DNA of 64,000 bases, from the NCBI GenBank assembly GCA_964615795.1, contig CAZTQR010000005.1, positions 1 to 64,000 on the forward strand, read 5' to 3'. Made by a program: the position numbers and the translations under genes. This document shows positions 41,635 to 51,286 of this stretch, one piece after another. The DNA is from JADJAH01 sp964615795. GTDB taxonomy: Bacteria > Bacteroidota > Ignavibacteria > Tepidaquicellales > Tepidaquicellaceae. The notes below the pieces were generated by a model. That model was not told the origin of the DNA. It worked only from the letters and a program-made list of their open reading frames with translations, and made no database searches. How positions within the stretch are numbered: the stretch's first letter is position 1; every line of letters begins with the position of its first letter.

Positions 41635-42599
41635 TCAGAACTATGTCCAATCTTAGCAAATGACTCAATGTAAGCACTTGTTGTCTTGGAAAGTTTCATT
41701 ATGGATGACCTTTTCTTTAATGTACGGGGAAGGCTGAGAAAACCTGCCAGATATCCTTTAAGAGAATAGTGAAACTCCACAAACTTACCGGAAAGCAGTA
41801 GCGATATGAACGACTTGATTCTGACTGCATTTGACAATGCCAGATATTTTGGCAGTAAATTCGTCGGTACATTCTTAAAAATCAGAGTTGTAAGGTTCTT
41901 CTCCTGCAGATAACTTTTCAATCCCCTGAATTTTCCTGAAGTTGCCCCAAGCTTATGAAAACAAACAGCCGAAGGGACATAATAGCACTTATGTCCTCCA
42001 TGCTGTAATCTGAAATTGAAATCCACATCTTCGTAATAAGAAACAAAATCTTCATCGAAAAATCCGACATCCTCAAATACTGCTCTGTCAAACATCACAG
42101 CTGCAGCACAAGCTCCAAATATAAACTCAGACCTATCATATTGTCCTGTATCTTTGTTCCCAAATCCCCTTTTGTGCGGATATCCGTACCTGTTAATGAA
42201 ATGTCCTGCTTCATCAATAGTATCTCTGTTGTTGAAGAGCAAGATCTTGCAGCCGACAGATCCAACTCCTTCATTAGCGAATCCTCTCAGCATTTCCTCA
42301 ATCAGGTTATCACTGCACTCCGTGTCATTGTTCAATAGCATCACAAACCTGCAATCATTATCATGCAATGCAACCTTAACACCTTCATTTACCGCCCTTG
42401 CAAAGCCATAGTTCCTTTCAAGTGTAACAATCCTGACATCAGGATAATTAGCCTCGACAAACCTGACTGAAGTATCGGTCGAAGCATTATCAACCAAGAC
42501 TATCCTGAGATCTTCAATCGTTTGACGGCGTAGTGAATCAAGGCAGACCTTTAGATGGTGCAATCCGTTAAGATTTGGAATAACAACATATACACTCAT
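41631..42599 (-). CDS. Family 2 glycosyltransferase, rhamnosyltransferase-like
   Basis: A 322-residue GT-A enzyme, second of a pair with the previous gene: VVIPNLNGLHHLKVCL, LVDNASTDTS, FARAVNEGVK and LLNNDTECSDNL at the metal site, then YYEDVDFNFRLQHGGHK. The two proteins are similar in layout but not close copies, so a recent duplication is not evident. A role in adding a deoxyhexose or hexose is inferred from family only. Confidence 0.88.
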   Translation of the reverse strand: MSVYVVIPNLNGLHHLKVCLDSLRRQTIEDLRIVLVDNASTDTSVRFVEANYPDVRIVTLERNYGFARAVNEGVKVALHDNDCRFVMLLNNDTECSDNLIEEMLRGFANEGVGSVGCKILLFNNRDTIDEAGHFINRYGYPHKRGFGNKDTGQYDRSEFIFGACAAAVMFDRAVFEDVGFFDEDFVSYYEDVDFNFRLQHGGHKCYYVPSAVCFHKLGATSGKFRGLKSYLQEKNLTTLIFKNVPTNLLPKYLALSNAVRIKSFISLLLSGKFVEFHYSLKGYLAGFLSLPRTLKKRSSIMKLSKTTSAYIESFAKIGHSSE

Positions 42600-42601
42600 C
42601 G

Positions 42602-43681
42602 CTAATCGCCGGAAATGATGTTAAGAAATTTTAGAACCGATTTATCCCAGCTGAATGACTTTCTCACGAGCACACTTCCATTCTCCGATAATTTCCTCAG
42701 AAGCAATTCATCCTCAACAAGCATTTTCACTGCATTAAAGATCGTTTCCGGATTCTCCGGATCCGTATATATTACATCCTCGAAATTGGTTGCATATTCG
42801 GGCAGGAAGCCTACCATGGTGGAAACAACTGCACATTTTGATGCCATTGCTTCTGCAATAGGCATACCAAAACCTTCTGTCTTACTGGAAAAAATGAATA
42901 TGTCAGTTGCGAAGTAGATATCCCGGATCTTCTCTTCTTCAGGATCTTTGATAAATTCAACATACTCAGGAAGTTCATTATATTTGTCAAGTCCGAATGA
43001 TACAAACCTCAAATTGTCAAATGATCTCTTGAGCATCTCACATGCTACAATGGTTGACTTCACATTCTTTTTTTCAAGTCTGTAATCAACAAATGTAACG
43101 CACTTCTTATCAGAGTCGTATCTTTTTGAGATGTTATTATAGAGCTGAAAATCGAATCCATATGGGACGATCTCAGAATCAACTCCAAACTTCGTCTTTA
43201 GCAGATCATGCAAGTATTTTGTTGTCGTGATTATCGGAATTCCCAGGTTATATGACCTGTTGACTTCTGTCTCATCAGAATTCCAGATCTCATAGTCCTG
43301 AACAAAATAGAATTTCTTTCCTTTGCTTGCCTTAAGGTCTTTCAGGGAAGATGCTGTGTGCCAGATTGTTGCAATTGAAACATCGGCATCTCTGATGAAG
43401 CTGTTGTTTAGTAAGAAGACCTGCTTGATTTTGAAATTTCTTGAGTAAGAAATATCTTCGCAATCCCTTCTTTTTAAGAATTTCTTAACACCCCAGAACA
43501 AATGTTTAACGTTCATTACGTTGTTCACTTTTCCGTTGTAGAAATTATAATCAATAGTGGGATAATATACGATCACATCATGGCCCAAATTTGTCATGCG
43601 GTTACAGTATTCAAAAATAATCTTCATACCACCGGACTTGAATATCCCTGATACGAGAATATTTATCTTCAATTTTGTCAT
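42602..43681 (-). CDS. Family 4 glycosyltransferase
   Basis: A 359-residue GT-B enzyme. The N-terminus is INILVSGIFKSGGMKI with the glycine-rich loop, and the donor-binding half has FIFSSKTEGFGMPIAEAMA with the paired Glu. The middle region is Lys/Asp-rich and of low complexity compared with its neighbours. It overlaps the flippase gene by four bases and lies two bases from the next GT2 gene. The sugar is unknown. Confidence 0.88.
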   Translation of the reverse strand: MTKLKINILVSGIFKSGGMKIIFEYCNRMTNLGHDVIVYYPTIDYNFYNGKVNNVMNVKHLFWGVKKFLKRRDCEDISYSRNFKIKQVFLLNNSFIRDADVSIATIWHTASSLKDLKASKGKKFYFVQDYEIWNSDETEVNRSYNLGIPIITTTKYLHDLLKTKFGVDSEIVPYGFDFQLYNNISKRYDSDKKCVTFVDYRLEKKNVKSTIVACEMLKRSFDNLRFVSFGLDKYNELPEYVEFIKDPEEEKIRDIYFATDIFIFSSKTEGFGMPIAEAMASKCAVVSTMVGFLPEYATNFEDVIYTDPENPETIFNAVKMLVEDELLLRKLSENGSVLVRKSFSWDKSVLKFLNIISGD

Positions 43682-45216
43682 TTTCTCAGTTTATTGTATA
43701 TCTTTCTTAGAAAATCCAATTTAAAAATGAAAGTGATAATTAAGAAAATGCCGGCTGTCATGACTGCTGAAAATCCGATCGCCACAAGCAACCGCCAATC
43801 CTCAGCTCCCTCAGCAAAAGGCAGGATCTGCGATTTCGCCAGATAGCATAGAGACAATGTCAGTACAAACGACAATCCGACTTTTGAGACGTTTTTCCAG
43901 AAGGAATGAAATCTGCCAAGGAATCTTCTTGCATAGCAGTTGAGAAGTACTCCATTCAATCCAAGCGTTACAAATGTTGCGACGGATATTCCATAATAGC
44001 CGAATATTTCAGTAAACATGAAGTTCAGAAAGATTCCCGTCAAATATGCAACACTGCTTAACAATGAAAGCCACTTGTACTTTTTCACTGCGAGGTACAG
44101 TGAAGTTGGAATTGTGAACAGTATCCAGGAGAAAAAGGAGAGCACCTCCCAATAATATGGCTGTAGAATCTTATCAATGCCCGCAGAATCTATAGCACCG
44201 CGCTGATAGAAAAGCGTAAGAATTTCCCTTCCGCTGATCAGCATAAAGATGACTGCAGGACAGGCAATCACTAAGAGACTTAGAAGCGTATTCAGATATA
44301 CTTCCTTGGTCACTATCTTCTTCTTGTATGAATACCCTTCAGCTATATCTGACAACAGTACGTTGAAAACCGAGTTGAATACAACCATCATTAAGACACC
44401 GGTGAAAGTCGATGCATAAGCTATTGACGAAATTGCCCCTTCTCCGTATTCAGACGCGAAGACATTCCTTGAGTAGAAATAGATCTGGTTTATAAAGACA
44501 ACCAGAAAGACAGAACCACTGCTTCTTATGATCTTCTTCGTAACATCGTCCGGCGATAAGCGAAAACCGGGAAATTGCCAGTTAAGCTTCAGGCTTCTTA
44601 TGTTAACTATGAGAAGAATTGCTACTAACACATTTCCGGCAGCCAGGCCAAACGCCAAATTGTAGATTATGCTGCCCTGATAGAATGGGACTATTATGGA
44701 CGCAATCATCGCTACATTAATCACAATTTGAATTATCAATGGAAATACAAAGTTCTTGAACGAATTGTATACCGACTGAAGGAAGGCCATAAGCACTTTT
44801 AGAAATATCAGGGGAAATATGATAGCAGCAATACTATAAGCCTCTAATTTTTTTTCCCCTGCAAATCCCGGCAATAGCAGGTCTATTATTTCCTTCCTGA
44901 AAATGATGGAGATCGTTGTCAGAAACAAGCCAGCCAAAATGATTAGCTGAAAGAGATTTCCAAATGAATCTATGATCTTTGCTCTATCACTTCCTGCATT
45001 CAATGTGGAATACTCGCTGTTAATTACTCCCCGCAATGAATCTATTCCAACAAGAACAATAATACCCTCCGGGATTGACACAACGGCACTGAATACATCT
45101 GCCTTGTCCGAAACTCCCATAAGTGAAGCAACGATAAGGTTTCTTACAACATCGAATAGCTTAACGAATGTTATTACAAGAAATGTCTTTGAGAATGCAG
45201 AGACAAGCTTACTCAT
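43678..45216 (-). CDS. MurJ/MVF-type lipid-linked oligosaccharide flippase
   Basis: A 512-residue polytopic membrane protein with about 14 hydrophobic segments. Features such as VRNLIVASLMGVSDKADVF near the N-terminus and the middle stretch GRNEIL-like ISGREILTLFYQRGAI are those of the MurJ/MVF branch of the MOP exporter superfamily. Because it sits between glycosyltransferase genes and the polymerase gene, I read it as the Wzx-role flippase for this polysaccharide and not as the housekeeping MurJ. It overlaps the upstream Wzy-like gene by eight bases and the downstream GT4 gene by four. Confidence 0.82.
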   Translation of the reverse strand: MSKLVSAFSKTFLVITFVKLFDVVRNLIVASLMGVSDKADVFSAVVSIPEGIIVLVGIDSLRGVINSEYSTLNAGSDRAKIIDSFGNLFQLIILAGLFLTTISIIFRKEIIDLLLPGFAGEKKLEAYSIAAIIFPLIFLKVLMAFLQSVYNSFKNFVFPLIIQIVINVAMIASIIVPFYQGSIIYNLAFGLAAGNVLVAILLIVNIRSLKLNWQFPGFRLSPDDVTKKIIRSSGSVFLVVFINQIYFYSRNVFASEYGEGAISSIAYASTFTGVLMMVVFNSVFNVLLSDIAEGYSYKKKIVTKEVYLNTLLSLLVIACPAVIFMLISGREILTLFYQRGAIDSAGIDKILQPYYWEVLSFFSWILFTIPTSLYLAVKKYKWLSLLSSVAYLTGIFLNFMFTEIFGYYGISVATFVTLGLNGVLLNCYARRFLGRFHSFWKNVSKVGLSFVLTLSLCYLAKSQILPFAEGAEDWRLLVAIGFSAVMTAGIFLIITFIFKLDFLRKIYNKLRK

Positions 45217-46444
45217 TTTGCAGAGGCAAACTGAAATGGTATATGAATCCTAGAAAGATCATAAAGACCTGCATAACAAAATACTCCGGATAGACAAGAA
45301 TATTTTCTACCATATTTTGCCCAAGCAAACCTAAGGTAATTGCCATCGACAATGAAATCTTGTTCTTGTATCTGCTGTACAAAGTGCTCTTTCTTTTGAG
45401 AAACACTTTCAGATAGAGCAACAATATGAAAGCCGATACTCCAGCTGTAAATACAATTCCGAACTGAATCGAAAGAAGCAGAATGGAATTGTGCGGATCA
45501 GGAACTATCTCCCTGCTCCCAAAGAAGAACTTTTCACTTTGAAAAACTTCCAGGGCGTTGAAGACTCCGTATCCCCATAACATGTGTGAAGTGTCACGAA
45601 AAACCATGTCAATAGCTGTCGCCCACAAGATGAATCGGGAAATTGAACTGTCTGACTTGCTAAGGATGAAATCGAACACCACGAGATACACTGCCGCAAT
45701 CAGTGTGACAATTGTCAGAACGAAGATCTTCTTTGACCTGGAATATGTAAGCACCAGCAACGCAATGCATGTACCAAGATAACCTGCGCGGCTGAATGTG
45801 AACAATAGTGCCAGGAACAAGACAAGGCATATAATCACTGCAAACACCAAGCTGATCTTGCCGGCAAAGTATTTATACAAAACAATCGGGATAACTATGG
45901 TATAAACATTGGAGATTGTATTTGGATGCATGAAGAATCCTGTTGCCATCTTCGGATACAACTCATTGAAATTGATTCCTGCAAACAGAAGAAATAATGA
46001 AGACAATCCTATCAGCACTCCTGCTGCAAGGAACAAGTTTGTTGTTTTCTCAAATAGACGGTCATCCTGATAAAGCCTTCCCGCGAAATGGAAGAAAAAG
46101 ATTGCAGAGATGAATAAGTAACTTAGTATCTTGAAAACAGCCTTTACGGACAGATTGCTATCAATTGTCTTAATGTTTACAAGAACAAAAAAAAGCACAA
46201 GAAAAATTGTGAAGGTGTTTAAGATATTTAATTTCGGTAGTTCTTTGTTGAGGAAGTTGAAATCAAAAAATATAACAAGACTCAAGGCAGCAAGGAAGAT
46301 TTGAAGGAAATATACAGCAGAGAATACAATTCCTGCTCCGGCGATAACTGTAGATACAAATAGGCCGAAGAATAGGGTTGTAAGGATTAGGGTCTCAGGG
46401 ATTGTGTACCTTACGTTAAGCTTAAGGCTATTAGTACGGACCAT
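45209..46444 (-). CDS. O-antigen polymerase/ligase family membrane protein (Wzy/WaaL-like)
   Basis: A 411-residue protein with about 11 membrane helices and one large loop near residues 290-330, the usual layout of Wzy polymerases and WaaL ligases. The family motif region around GTCIALLVLTYSRSK and the loop residues SEKFFFGSREIVPDPHNSILL (with PDPHN, the conserved PxHN-type site) support it. Polymerase is the better guess because it sits with Wzx, Wzz and Wza homologues. Ligase and polymerase cannot be told apart with certainty. Confidence 0.8.
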   Translation of the reverse strand: MVRTNSLKLNVRYTIPETLILTTLFFGLFVSTVIAGAGIVFSAVYFLQIFLAALSLVIFFDFNFLNKELPKLNILNTFTIFLVLFFVLVNIKTIDSNLSVKAVFKILSYLFISAIFFFHFAGRLYQDDRLFEKTTNLFLAAGVLIGLSSLFLLFAGINFNELYPKMATGFFMHPNTISNVYTIVIPIVLYKYFAGKISLVFAVIICLVLFLALLFTFSRAGYLGTCIALLVLTYSRSKKIFVLTIVTLIAAVYLVVFDFILSKSDSSISRFILWATAIDMVFRDTSHMLWGYGVFNALEVFQSEKFFFGSREIVPDPHNSILLLSIQFGIVFTAGVSAFILLLYLKVFLKRKSTLYSRYKNKISLSMAITLGLLGQNMVENILVYPEYFVMQVFMIFLGFIYHFSLPLQNE

Positions 46445-46461
46445 CGCGGGGTGTCAGGACT

Positions 46462-47613
46462 TCACTTGGAGATATTCAACTTGACGTACCTCCACTTGTC
46501 CTTTAGTATAAAATACAGGAAAGTCATTACACCTGTTATGAACATCAAAATCAATACAGTTATTGCTCTTTTAGGCTTAACTTTCTTGTCTGGTACAGCG
46601 GGAGGATCAAGAACCAATACAGAAGGAGTTTCCCTTTTCTCTTCTATTCTTGCTTGCTCCAGAAGAGGGATCAGGGTTGTAAGTATTTTGTTTTGTATTT
46701 CTACATTCCGCTTTAGTCTCAAATAGTTAAGAACTATTTCCGGTTTTCCCTTTAAAGTCAATACGTCTGTATCGTCGCCGTTGTTTTGAATGTTTGAAAG
46801 TTGCCTGGACAATTCCTCAATCTTCTGATTCTGAATCTTAATCTCTGACTCATCGGGAGCAAGAATCTTCTTCAGAATTTCAAGTTTTATCTCCTCCGAT
46901 CTGATCTCGGATTCAAGTTCAATCTCTGCTTTGACTGCAGCCTGTACCTGCAAATCGGGAGCTATTCCAAATCGATCTTGATAGTCTCTGAGACTATCTT
47001 CTTTTGAGCTCAACTCCTGCTTTGCAAGTTCATATCTGCCTTCAATAAACTCTCTGTTGTTTCTCGCATTCAGCACATTCAACTCGGTATTGATACTGTT
47101 CAATTGGTTCACCATAAATTCAACCATATCCTTTGCTTTGGCCGGATCTTTATCATAGATCCCGACCTCCAGTGTACCTGCAACCTTATCCTTTGTAACC
47201 TGCATTACTGTCTGGCGGAAGTATTTTACAGCATCAAACATGTACTTGAATTTCTCCTCCTCCAATATATTAAAACTGACGATTGCAGCTTCAACACACC
47301 TGCGGCTCATCAGAATGTTCTCGTATAATGCAAGCTCTTTCACTGTTGAACCACCACCCAGGCCGCTCAGCTCTCCGATATCAGGAACACCTTCAATTCC
47401 CATTAAACTGCTGATACCTGAAGATTTTGATGTGGTCTTCAGAGTTGCTGAAGAATAGAAAATTGGGTCCATTGCAAAATAGACAACTAGAGCAGCCAGT
47501 ATCCCCGACAACAATGTTATAAGAACGATCTTCTTCTTATTCAAGAGAAAGATTCTGATCAAATCGTAATATGTATATTGTTTCGTATCTGAAATGGCCG
47601 TTGTTTCAGTCAT
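46462..47613 (-). CDS. Wzz-type chain-length determinant / polysaccharide co-polymerase
   Basis: A 383-residue protein with one helix at each end (IVLITLLSGILAALVVYF and TVLILMFITGVMTFLYFIL) and a long periplasmic part with coiled-coil regions (AKQELSSKEDSLRDYQDRF, IKIQNQKIEELSRQLSNIQ). The LDPPAVPDKKVKPKR segment just before the last helix is the family's proline-rich motif. There is no C-terminal tyrosine kinase domain. It should set polymer length together with the Wzy-like protein. It starts three bases after wza. Confidence 0.86.
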   Translation of the reverse strand: MTETTAISDTKQYTYYDLIRIFLLNKKKIVLITLLSGILAALVVYFAMDPIFYSSATLKTTSKSSGISSLMGIEGVPDIGELSGLGGGSTVKELALYENILMSRRCVEAAIVSFNILEEEKFKYMFDAVKYFRQTVMQVTKDKVAGTLEVGIYDKDPAKAKDMVEFMVNQLNSINTELNVLNARNNREFIEGRYELAKQELSSKEDSLRDYQDRFGIAPDLQVQAAVKAEIELESEIRSEEIKLEILKKILAPDESEIKIQNQKIEELSRQLSNIQNNGDDTDVLTLKGKPEIVLNYLRLKRNVEIQNKILTTLIPLLEQARIEEKRETPSVLVLDPPAVPDKKVKPKRAITVLILMFITGVMTFLYFILKDKWRYVKLNISK

Positions 47614-47616
47614 GAT

Positions 47617-49323
47617 TCACTTTCCGCTGTCCTTGATTAGTATGTATGTGGTCAATACTCCGAGTATCACTCCGGCAATCTGAGCTATCAGGGCAACATT
47701 CACTTCAAACGGCCTTTGGGTCTGCTTCGGAACATATACAAAATCTCCCGTCTCAACTATTGCTTCATCAGGTTTGTACCAGCCTCTGGAATTGAATTTG
47801 ATTATCCGGGTATCGCCTTCTTCAGCTGCCAGACCATACCCGCCGGCCTTCTCAACATAGTAGTCAATATCCTTACCCTTCCTGAACGGAACGTAACCTT
47901 CCTGATTTACCTGACCAAATACATAAACGATGTTCTTATTGTCGTTTATGTAAATGATGTCTTTGTCTTCCAGCAATACGTTTTCATTCTTGTCGTTGTT
48001 CTTAAAGAGCTTCTCAAAGTCAACAACCACACGGTTTCGCTTTGACCTGATGTCAGTCTCAAAGTTTTCCATATCAATCTCGCTCATGATCAGATCACTT
48101 GCCCTCATATTAATGAGAATCTCCGCCGAATCCTTCGCCGCATATTCGGCATCATACGTTCTGAATAATATACACAATGGCAGGTACGCCTTGTCCGTAA
48201 ATCCGCCGGCCATTTCAACTACGTCCTTAAGTTTTGTGTTCTTAAATGAGATCGGATAATACCCGGGACGTACTACTTCTCCAAGCACAAGCACAGAGAT
48301 GTTCTTCTGGAAGTTAGTCTTGTACTTTACAAAGAGCCTGTCAAACTTCTGTATCCTGTAATCCTTGTCATTCCTGAATGAGAGGTTGATCTGATCAAAC
48401 TTTCCCGAAGATTCATAAGACCTGTAAAGCACAATGCTGTCAGGCTCCGCGTTCACATCAAATCCTCTTGCAATACCAACCACTGTTTCAAGATTGTCAC
48501 CCTCCACATGCTCATAAGAACCGCCAAGCTGAACGGCGCCTCCGACATTTATGAAATTATTCTCAAGCCTGAGATAAGGTATCTTCAAAAGGTCTCCTTC
48601 AAGAAAGAAGGGATTGTGCTCATCATTGTTGGTCAGAAAGTACTTGTAAATGTCAACTTTCTTTACAGTTCCGTCTTTTCTGACAAGCTCAATATTTCTC
48701 AGGGAGATCTGAGTGTTAAAGAACTCCCTTTCGTTTGTCTTTTCATAAAACACTTTGGATGTGTTGAGCGTATCTACCAAGAGAACCTTGAGTATCTCCG
48801 AAACTCTGGTAACTGGCGAGACTGCAAAAGTGCCCTGTGTGAGGCCCGATACTTTAATAAGAAATGTTCTTGGAGTGCTCAATGTAAACGAAACACTGCT
48901 TGAGTAATAGCGGCTCTTTACGGCCGACACTACATCGTTCTTCGCCTTTGCTAATGTTTCACCGCTAACCCTCACTTCGCCGACCGTTGGAATAAGCACA
49001 GAACCTTCAGGGTTAACGACAAGGGGAAGCTGTTGAGTTACATATCCGTAAATTCCGAGCAGGAACATGTCATTCGGACCGACTACATAGTTGTTCGGGT
49101 CAATGGCACCTTCAATGGGAACAGTGGGAGATGCAGTTGTAGGGCTTATCTGATTCAGTATATCAGAAGCATCGGCATTGATACTTCCGATTCCGAAGTT
49201 CCCGGAGAGGCCGCTCTGCTGACTGCTCATCATCTCTTTTTCCCGGCTCGTCAGCTGAGAGTAAGCCTGTGCCGCAAAGAAAAAGAAAACAAGCGCAATT
49301 AATGCCACTCTGAAATTGCTCAT
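47617..49323 (-). CDS. Wza-type polysaccharide export outer-membrane protein with SLBB domains
   Basis: A 568-residue exporter subunit. A signal peptide (MSNFRVALIALVFFFFAAQAYSQ) is followed by the poly-export domain, with VGPNDMFLLGIYGYV and VVNPEGSVLIPTVGEVRVSG. Several SLBB-type beta-grasp repeats follow, for example NVGGAVQLGGSY, VLGEVVRPGYYPI and VFGQVNQEGYVPF. The last 30 residues form a hydrophobic helix that may make the pore in the outer membrane. There is no lipobox Cys, unlike E. coli Wza. It overlaps the phosphohexomutase gene by four bases. Confidence 0.88.
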   Translation of the reverse strand: MSNFRVALIALVFFFFAAQAYSQLTSREKEMMSSQQSGLSGNFGIGSINADASDILNQISPTTASPTVPIEGAIDPNNYVVGPNDMFLLGIYGYVTQQLPLVVNPEGSVLIPTVGEVRVSGETLAKAKNDVVSAVKSRYYSSSVSFTLSTPRTFLIKVSGLTQGTFAVSPVTRVSEILKVLLVDTLNTSKVFYEKTNEREFFNTQISLRNIELVRKDGTVKKVDIYKYFLTNNDEHNPFFLEGDLLKIPYLRLENNFINVGGAVQLGGSYEHVEGDNLETVVGIARGFDVNAEPDSIVLYRSYESSGKFDQINLSFRNDKDYRIQKFDRLFVKYKTNFQKNISVLVLGEVVRPGYYPISFKNTKLKDVVEMAGGFTDKAYLPLCILFRTYDAEYAAKDSAEILINMRASDLIMSEIDMENFETDIRSKRNRVVVDFEKLFKNNDKNENVLLEDKDIIYINDNKNIVYVFGQVNQEGYVPFRKGKDIDYYVEKAGGYGLAAEEGDTRIIKFNSRGWYKPDEAIVETGDFVYVPKQTQRPFEVNVALIAQIAGVILGVLTTYILIKDSGK

Positions 49324-50732
49324 AAGCCGAGGTACTTTATTGTATTGCTCAAAACGTCTCCGGTCTCGTCCTTTTCAAGCGTCTCACAGTAGATCCTCAA
49401 AAGAGGTTCGGTTCCGGATGCGCGGATGATCACCCATCCGTTTTCAAACTTCAGTTTGTATCCGTCAAGCGGGTCAATGTCAGTTATCTTCTTGCCTGCT
49501 ATCACATCTCCTGCTTTCAGGTTCCTGCATTTCTCAAGGGCGGCAATTTTCTTTTCCTCAGTCGTGTGTAAGTCATTCCTTTGGTAATAGAACTCTCCGA
49601 ACTCCTTTGCCAGATCGTTCTTGATCTCCGAAATGCTCTTGCCGTATTCTGCCAGCATCTCAAGATACAAAAGCCCGTTGTAAATGCCGTCACGTTCAGG
49701 CAAATGCCCTTTGATTCCTATTCCTCCGCTCTCCTCCGCGCCTATAAGTACGTCATCTGTGATCATGATCTTGGAAATGTGCTTGAACCCGATGGGAACA
49801 GTTACCAGTTCTATTCCGTACTTGTCGCAAAATCTCTTGATCAGCTCGCTTGTGGAAAACCCTCTGACAACTTTTCCGGATAGCTTCTTTTTTTCGAAAA
49901 GATATTTGAGCAGCAATGCAAATGTCTTCTGAGCATCAAGGAACTCCCCCTTCTCGTCTATGATCGCTATCCTGTCCGCATCTCCGTCTGTAACAATTCC
50001 TATATCATATCCGCCCTTTTGCATTTCGTTACAGATCTCATCAAGATTTTTTCTCACCGGCTCCGGTGCCCCGCCGCCAAAGGATGGATTGACTTCGCCG
50101 TGCAGTTGTTTGACCTCAATGAAGTTTGAGATCAGGTCCTGCCCCGCTCCGTACATAGCATCGTATATGACATTCAGCCCTGATGATCTGATCTTTGCAA
50201 TGTCAATTCTTTCACCAATGTATTTGAGGTAATAACCTCTGCCGTCAAAATACTCCACCGCTCCTGTCTTGAGGAGTTCGTCAAGTGTCTTGACCGCAGG
50301 AGCTTCTTCTATGCTTTCAAGTTCTTTCTCGATCTTTGCTATTTCTTCCGGACTCATTGATCCGCCGAATTCATCTTTCAGCTTGTAGCCGTTGTATATG
50401 TAGGGATTGTGAGATGCAGTGATCATCACCCCGAGCGCACAGCCAAGGTCCCTTGAAAGCAGTGAAACTGTCGGAGTCGTGACATACGAGTCGGTAAGAA
50501 GCACCTTGATGCCTTCTCCCGCTATTACACAGGCAACTGATTCCGCAAACTGCCTTGACTGAAACCTCGTATCATATCCGATTACAAAACCTCTTCCCGA
50601 CTTAGGGTGACTCTTAAAAATGCGCGCTGTGGCAAGAGCGACCCTCCTGACGTTGTGAAATGTGTAAGTGTCTGCAATTACACCTCTCCAACCGTCGGTG
50701 CCGAATTTTACAACTTCCTTACTTGACATCAA
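49320..50732 (-). CDS. Phosphoglucomutase/phosphomannomutase family enzyme
   Basis: A 470-residue alpha-D-phosphohexomutase that interconverts hexose 6-phosphate and 1-phosphate, supplying precursors for nucleotide sugars. The phosphoserine site is VMITASHNPYIYNGYKLKD, the metal loop VTDGDADRIAIID, and the sugar loop GAEESGGIGIKGHLPERDG; the phosphate-binding RASGTEPLLRIY is near the C-terminus. Whether glucose, mannose or another sugar is preferred cannot be read. It is the first gene of the long minus-strand polysaccharide operon, with the stop overlapping wza as ATGA. Confidence 0.9.
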   Translation of the reverse strand: MMSSKEVVKFGTDGWRGVIADTYTFHNVRRVALATARIFKSHPKSGRGFVIGYDTRFQSRQFAESVACVIAGEGIKVLLTDSYVTTPTVSLLSRDLGCALGVMITASHNPYIYNGYKLKDEFGGSMSPEEIAKIEKELESIEEAPAVKTLDELLKTGAVEYFDGRGYYLKYIGERIDIAKIRSSGLNVIYDAMYGAGQDLISNFIEVKQLHGEVNPSFGGGAPEPVRKNLDEICNEMQKGGYDIGIVTDGDADRIAIIDEKGEFLDAQKTFALLLKYLFEKKKLSGKVVRGFSTSELIKRFCDKYGIELVTVPIGFKHISKIMITDDVLIGAEESGGIGIKGHLPERDGIYNGLLYLEMLAEYGKSISEIKNDLAKEFGEFYYQRNDLHTTEEKKIAALEKCRNLKAGDVIAGKKITDIDPLDGYKLKFENGWVIIRASGTEPLLRIYCETLEKDETGDVLSNTIKYLGL

Positions 50733-50764
50733 ACTGGATTAGTTTTGGAAAATGTAAAGACTAA

Positions 50765-51205
50765 CTAAGCTGAGCCTCCTCTGTTAACCCGGACCCAGTC
50801 CTTTACATAATTGATTGTATCATAGGTGGGAGTGCCCGGAGTGAAAAGCTGGCCTACTCCCATTTTTTTGAGCTCTTCAATGTCCTGATCCGGAATAATT
50901 CCCCCGCCAAAAAGCAGAACATCATTCAGGCCTTTGTTTTCCATCAGCGATTTGACCTTTGGAAAGACCGTCATGTGCGCACCGCTGAGAATGCTGATGC
51001 CGATTGCATCAACATCTTCCTGAAGAGCGGCTTCAACTATGGTCTCGGGAGTCTGTCTCAAACCTGTATAGATGACCTCTATTCCGGCATCTCTGAATGC
51101 CGCGGCTATAACTTTGGCTCCCCTGTCATGGCCGTCAAGGCCTACCTTTCCGATCAGGACCCGTATCTTCCTGTCAGCAGTGTTATTGTTTGTCATAATT
51201 GTCAT
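50765..51205 (-). CDS. Stand-alone cobalamin-binding subunit, methylmalonyl-CoA mutase C-terminal type
   Basis: A 146-residue protein consisting only of a B12-binding domain. The histidine loop is IGKVGLDGHDRGAKVIAAA, the DxHxxG signature for base-off cobalamin binding; SILSGAHMTVF and GGGIIPDQDIEELKKMG are also conserved. It matches the small, separate subunit found with methylmalonyl-CoA or isobutyryl-CoA-type mutases. The large catalytic subunit is not in this window. The pccB-type carboxylase at 20854 could supply its substrate. Confidence 0.88.
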   Translation of the reverse strand: MTIMTNNNTADRKIRVLIGKVGLDGHDRGAKVIAAAFRDAGIEVIYTGLRQTPETIVEAALQEDVDAIGISILSGAHMTVFPKVKSLMENKGLNDVLLFGGGIIPDQDIEELKKMGVGQLFTPGTPTYDTINYVKDWVRVNRGGSA

Positions 51206-51244
51206 TTAAGTTAAGCCAAATACACTTTTACTTCAAGGGATTTT

Positions 51245-51268
51245 AGCCTCGCAAGCGATATTGCGGCT
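51245..51268. terminator. Small inverted repeat between minus-strand genes
   Basis: CGCAA (51250-51254) and TTGCG (51261-51265) form a stem, extended by AGC (51245-51247) and GCT (51266-51268) across a two-base bulge. It lies about 20 bases past the stop of the UPF0104 gene and before the B12-binding gene. There is no T-tract, so the terminator call is weak. Confidence 0.3.
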
Positions 51269-51286
51269 CCTTACCGGAGACCTGCT

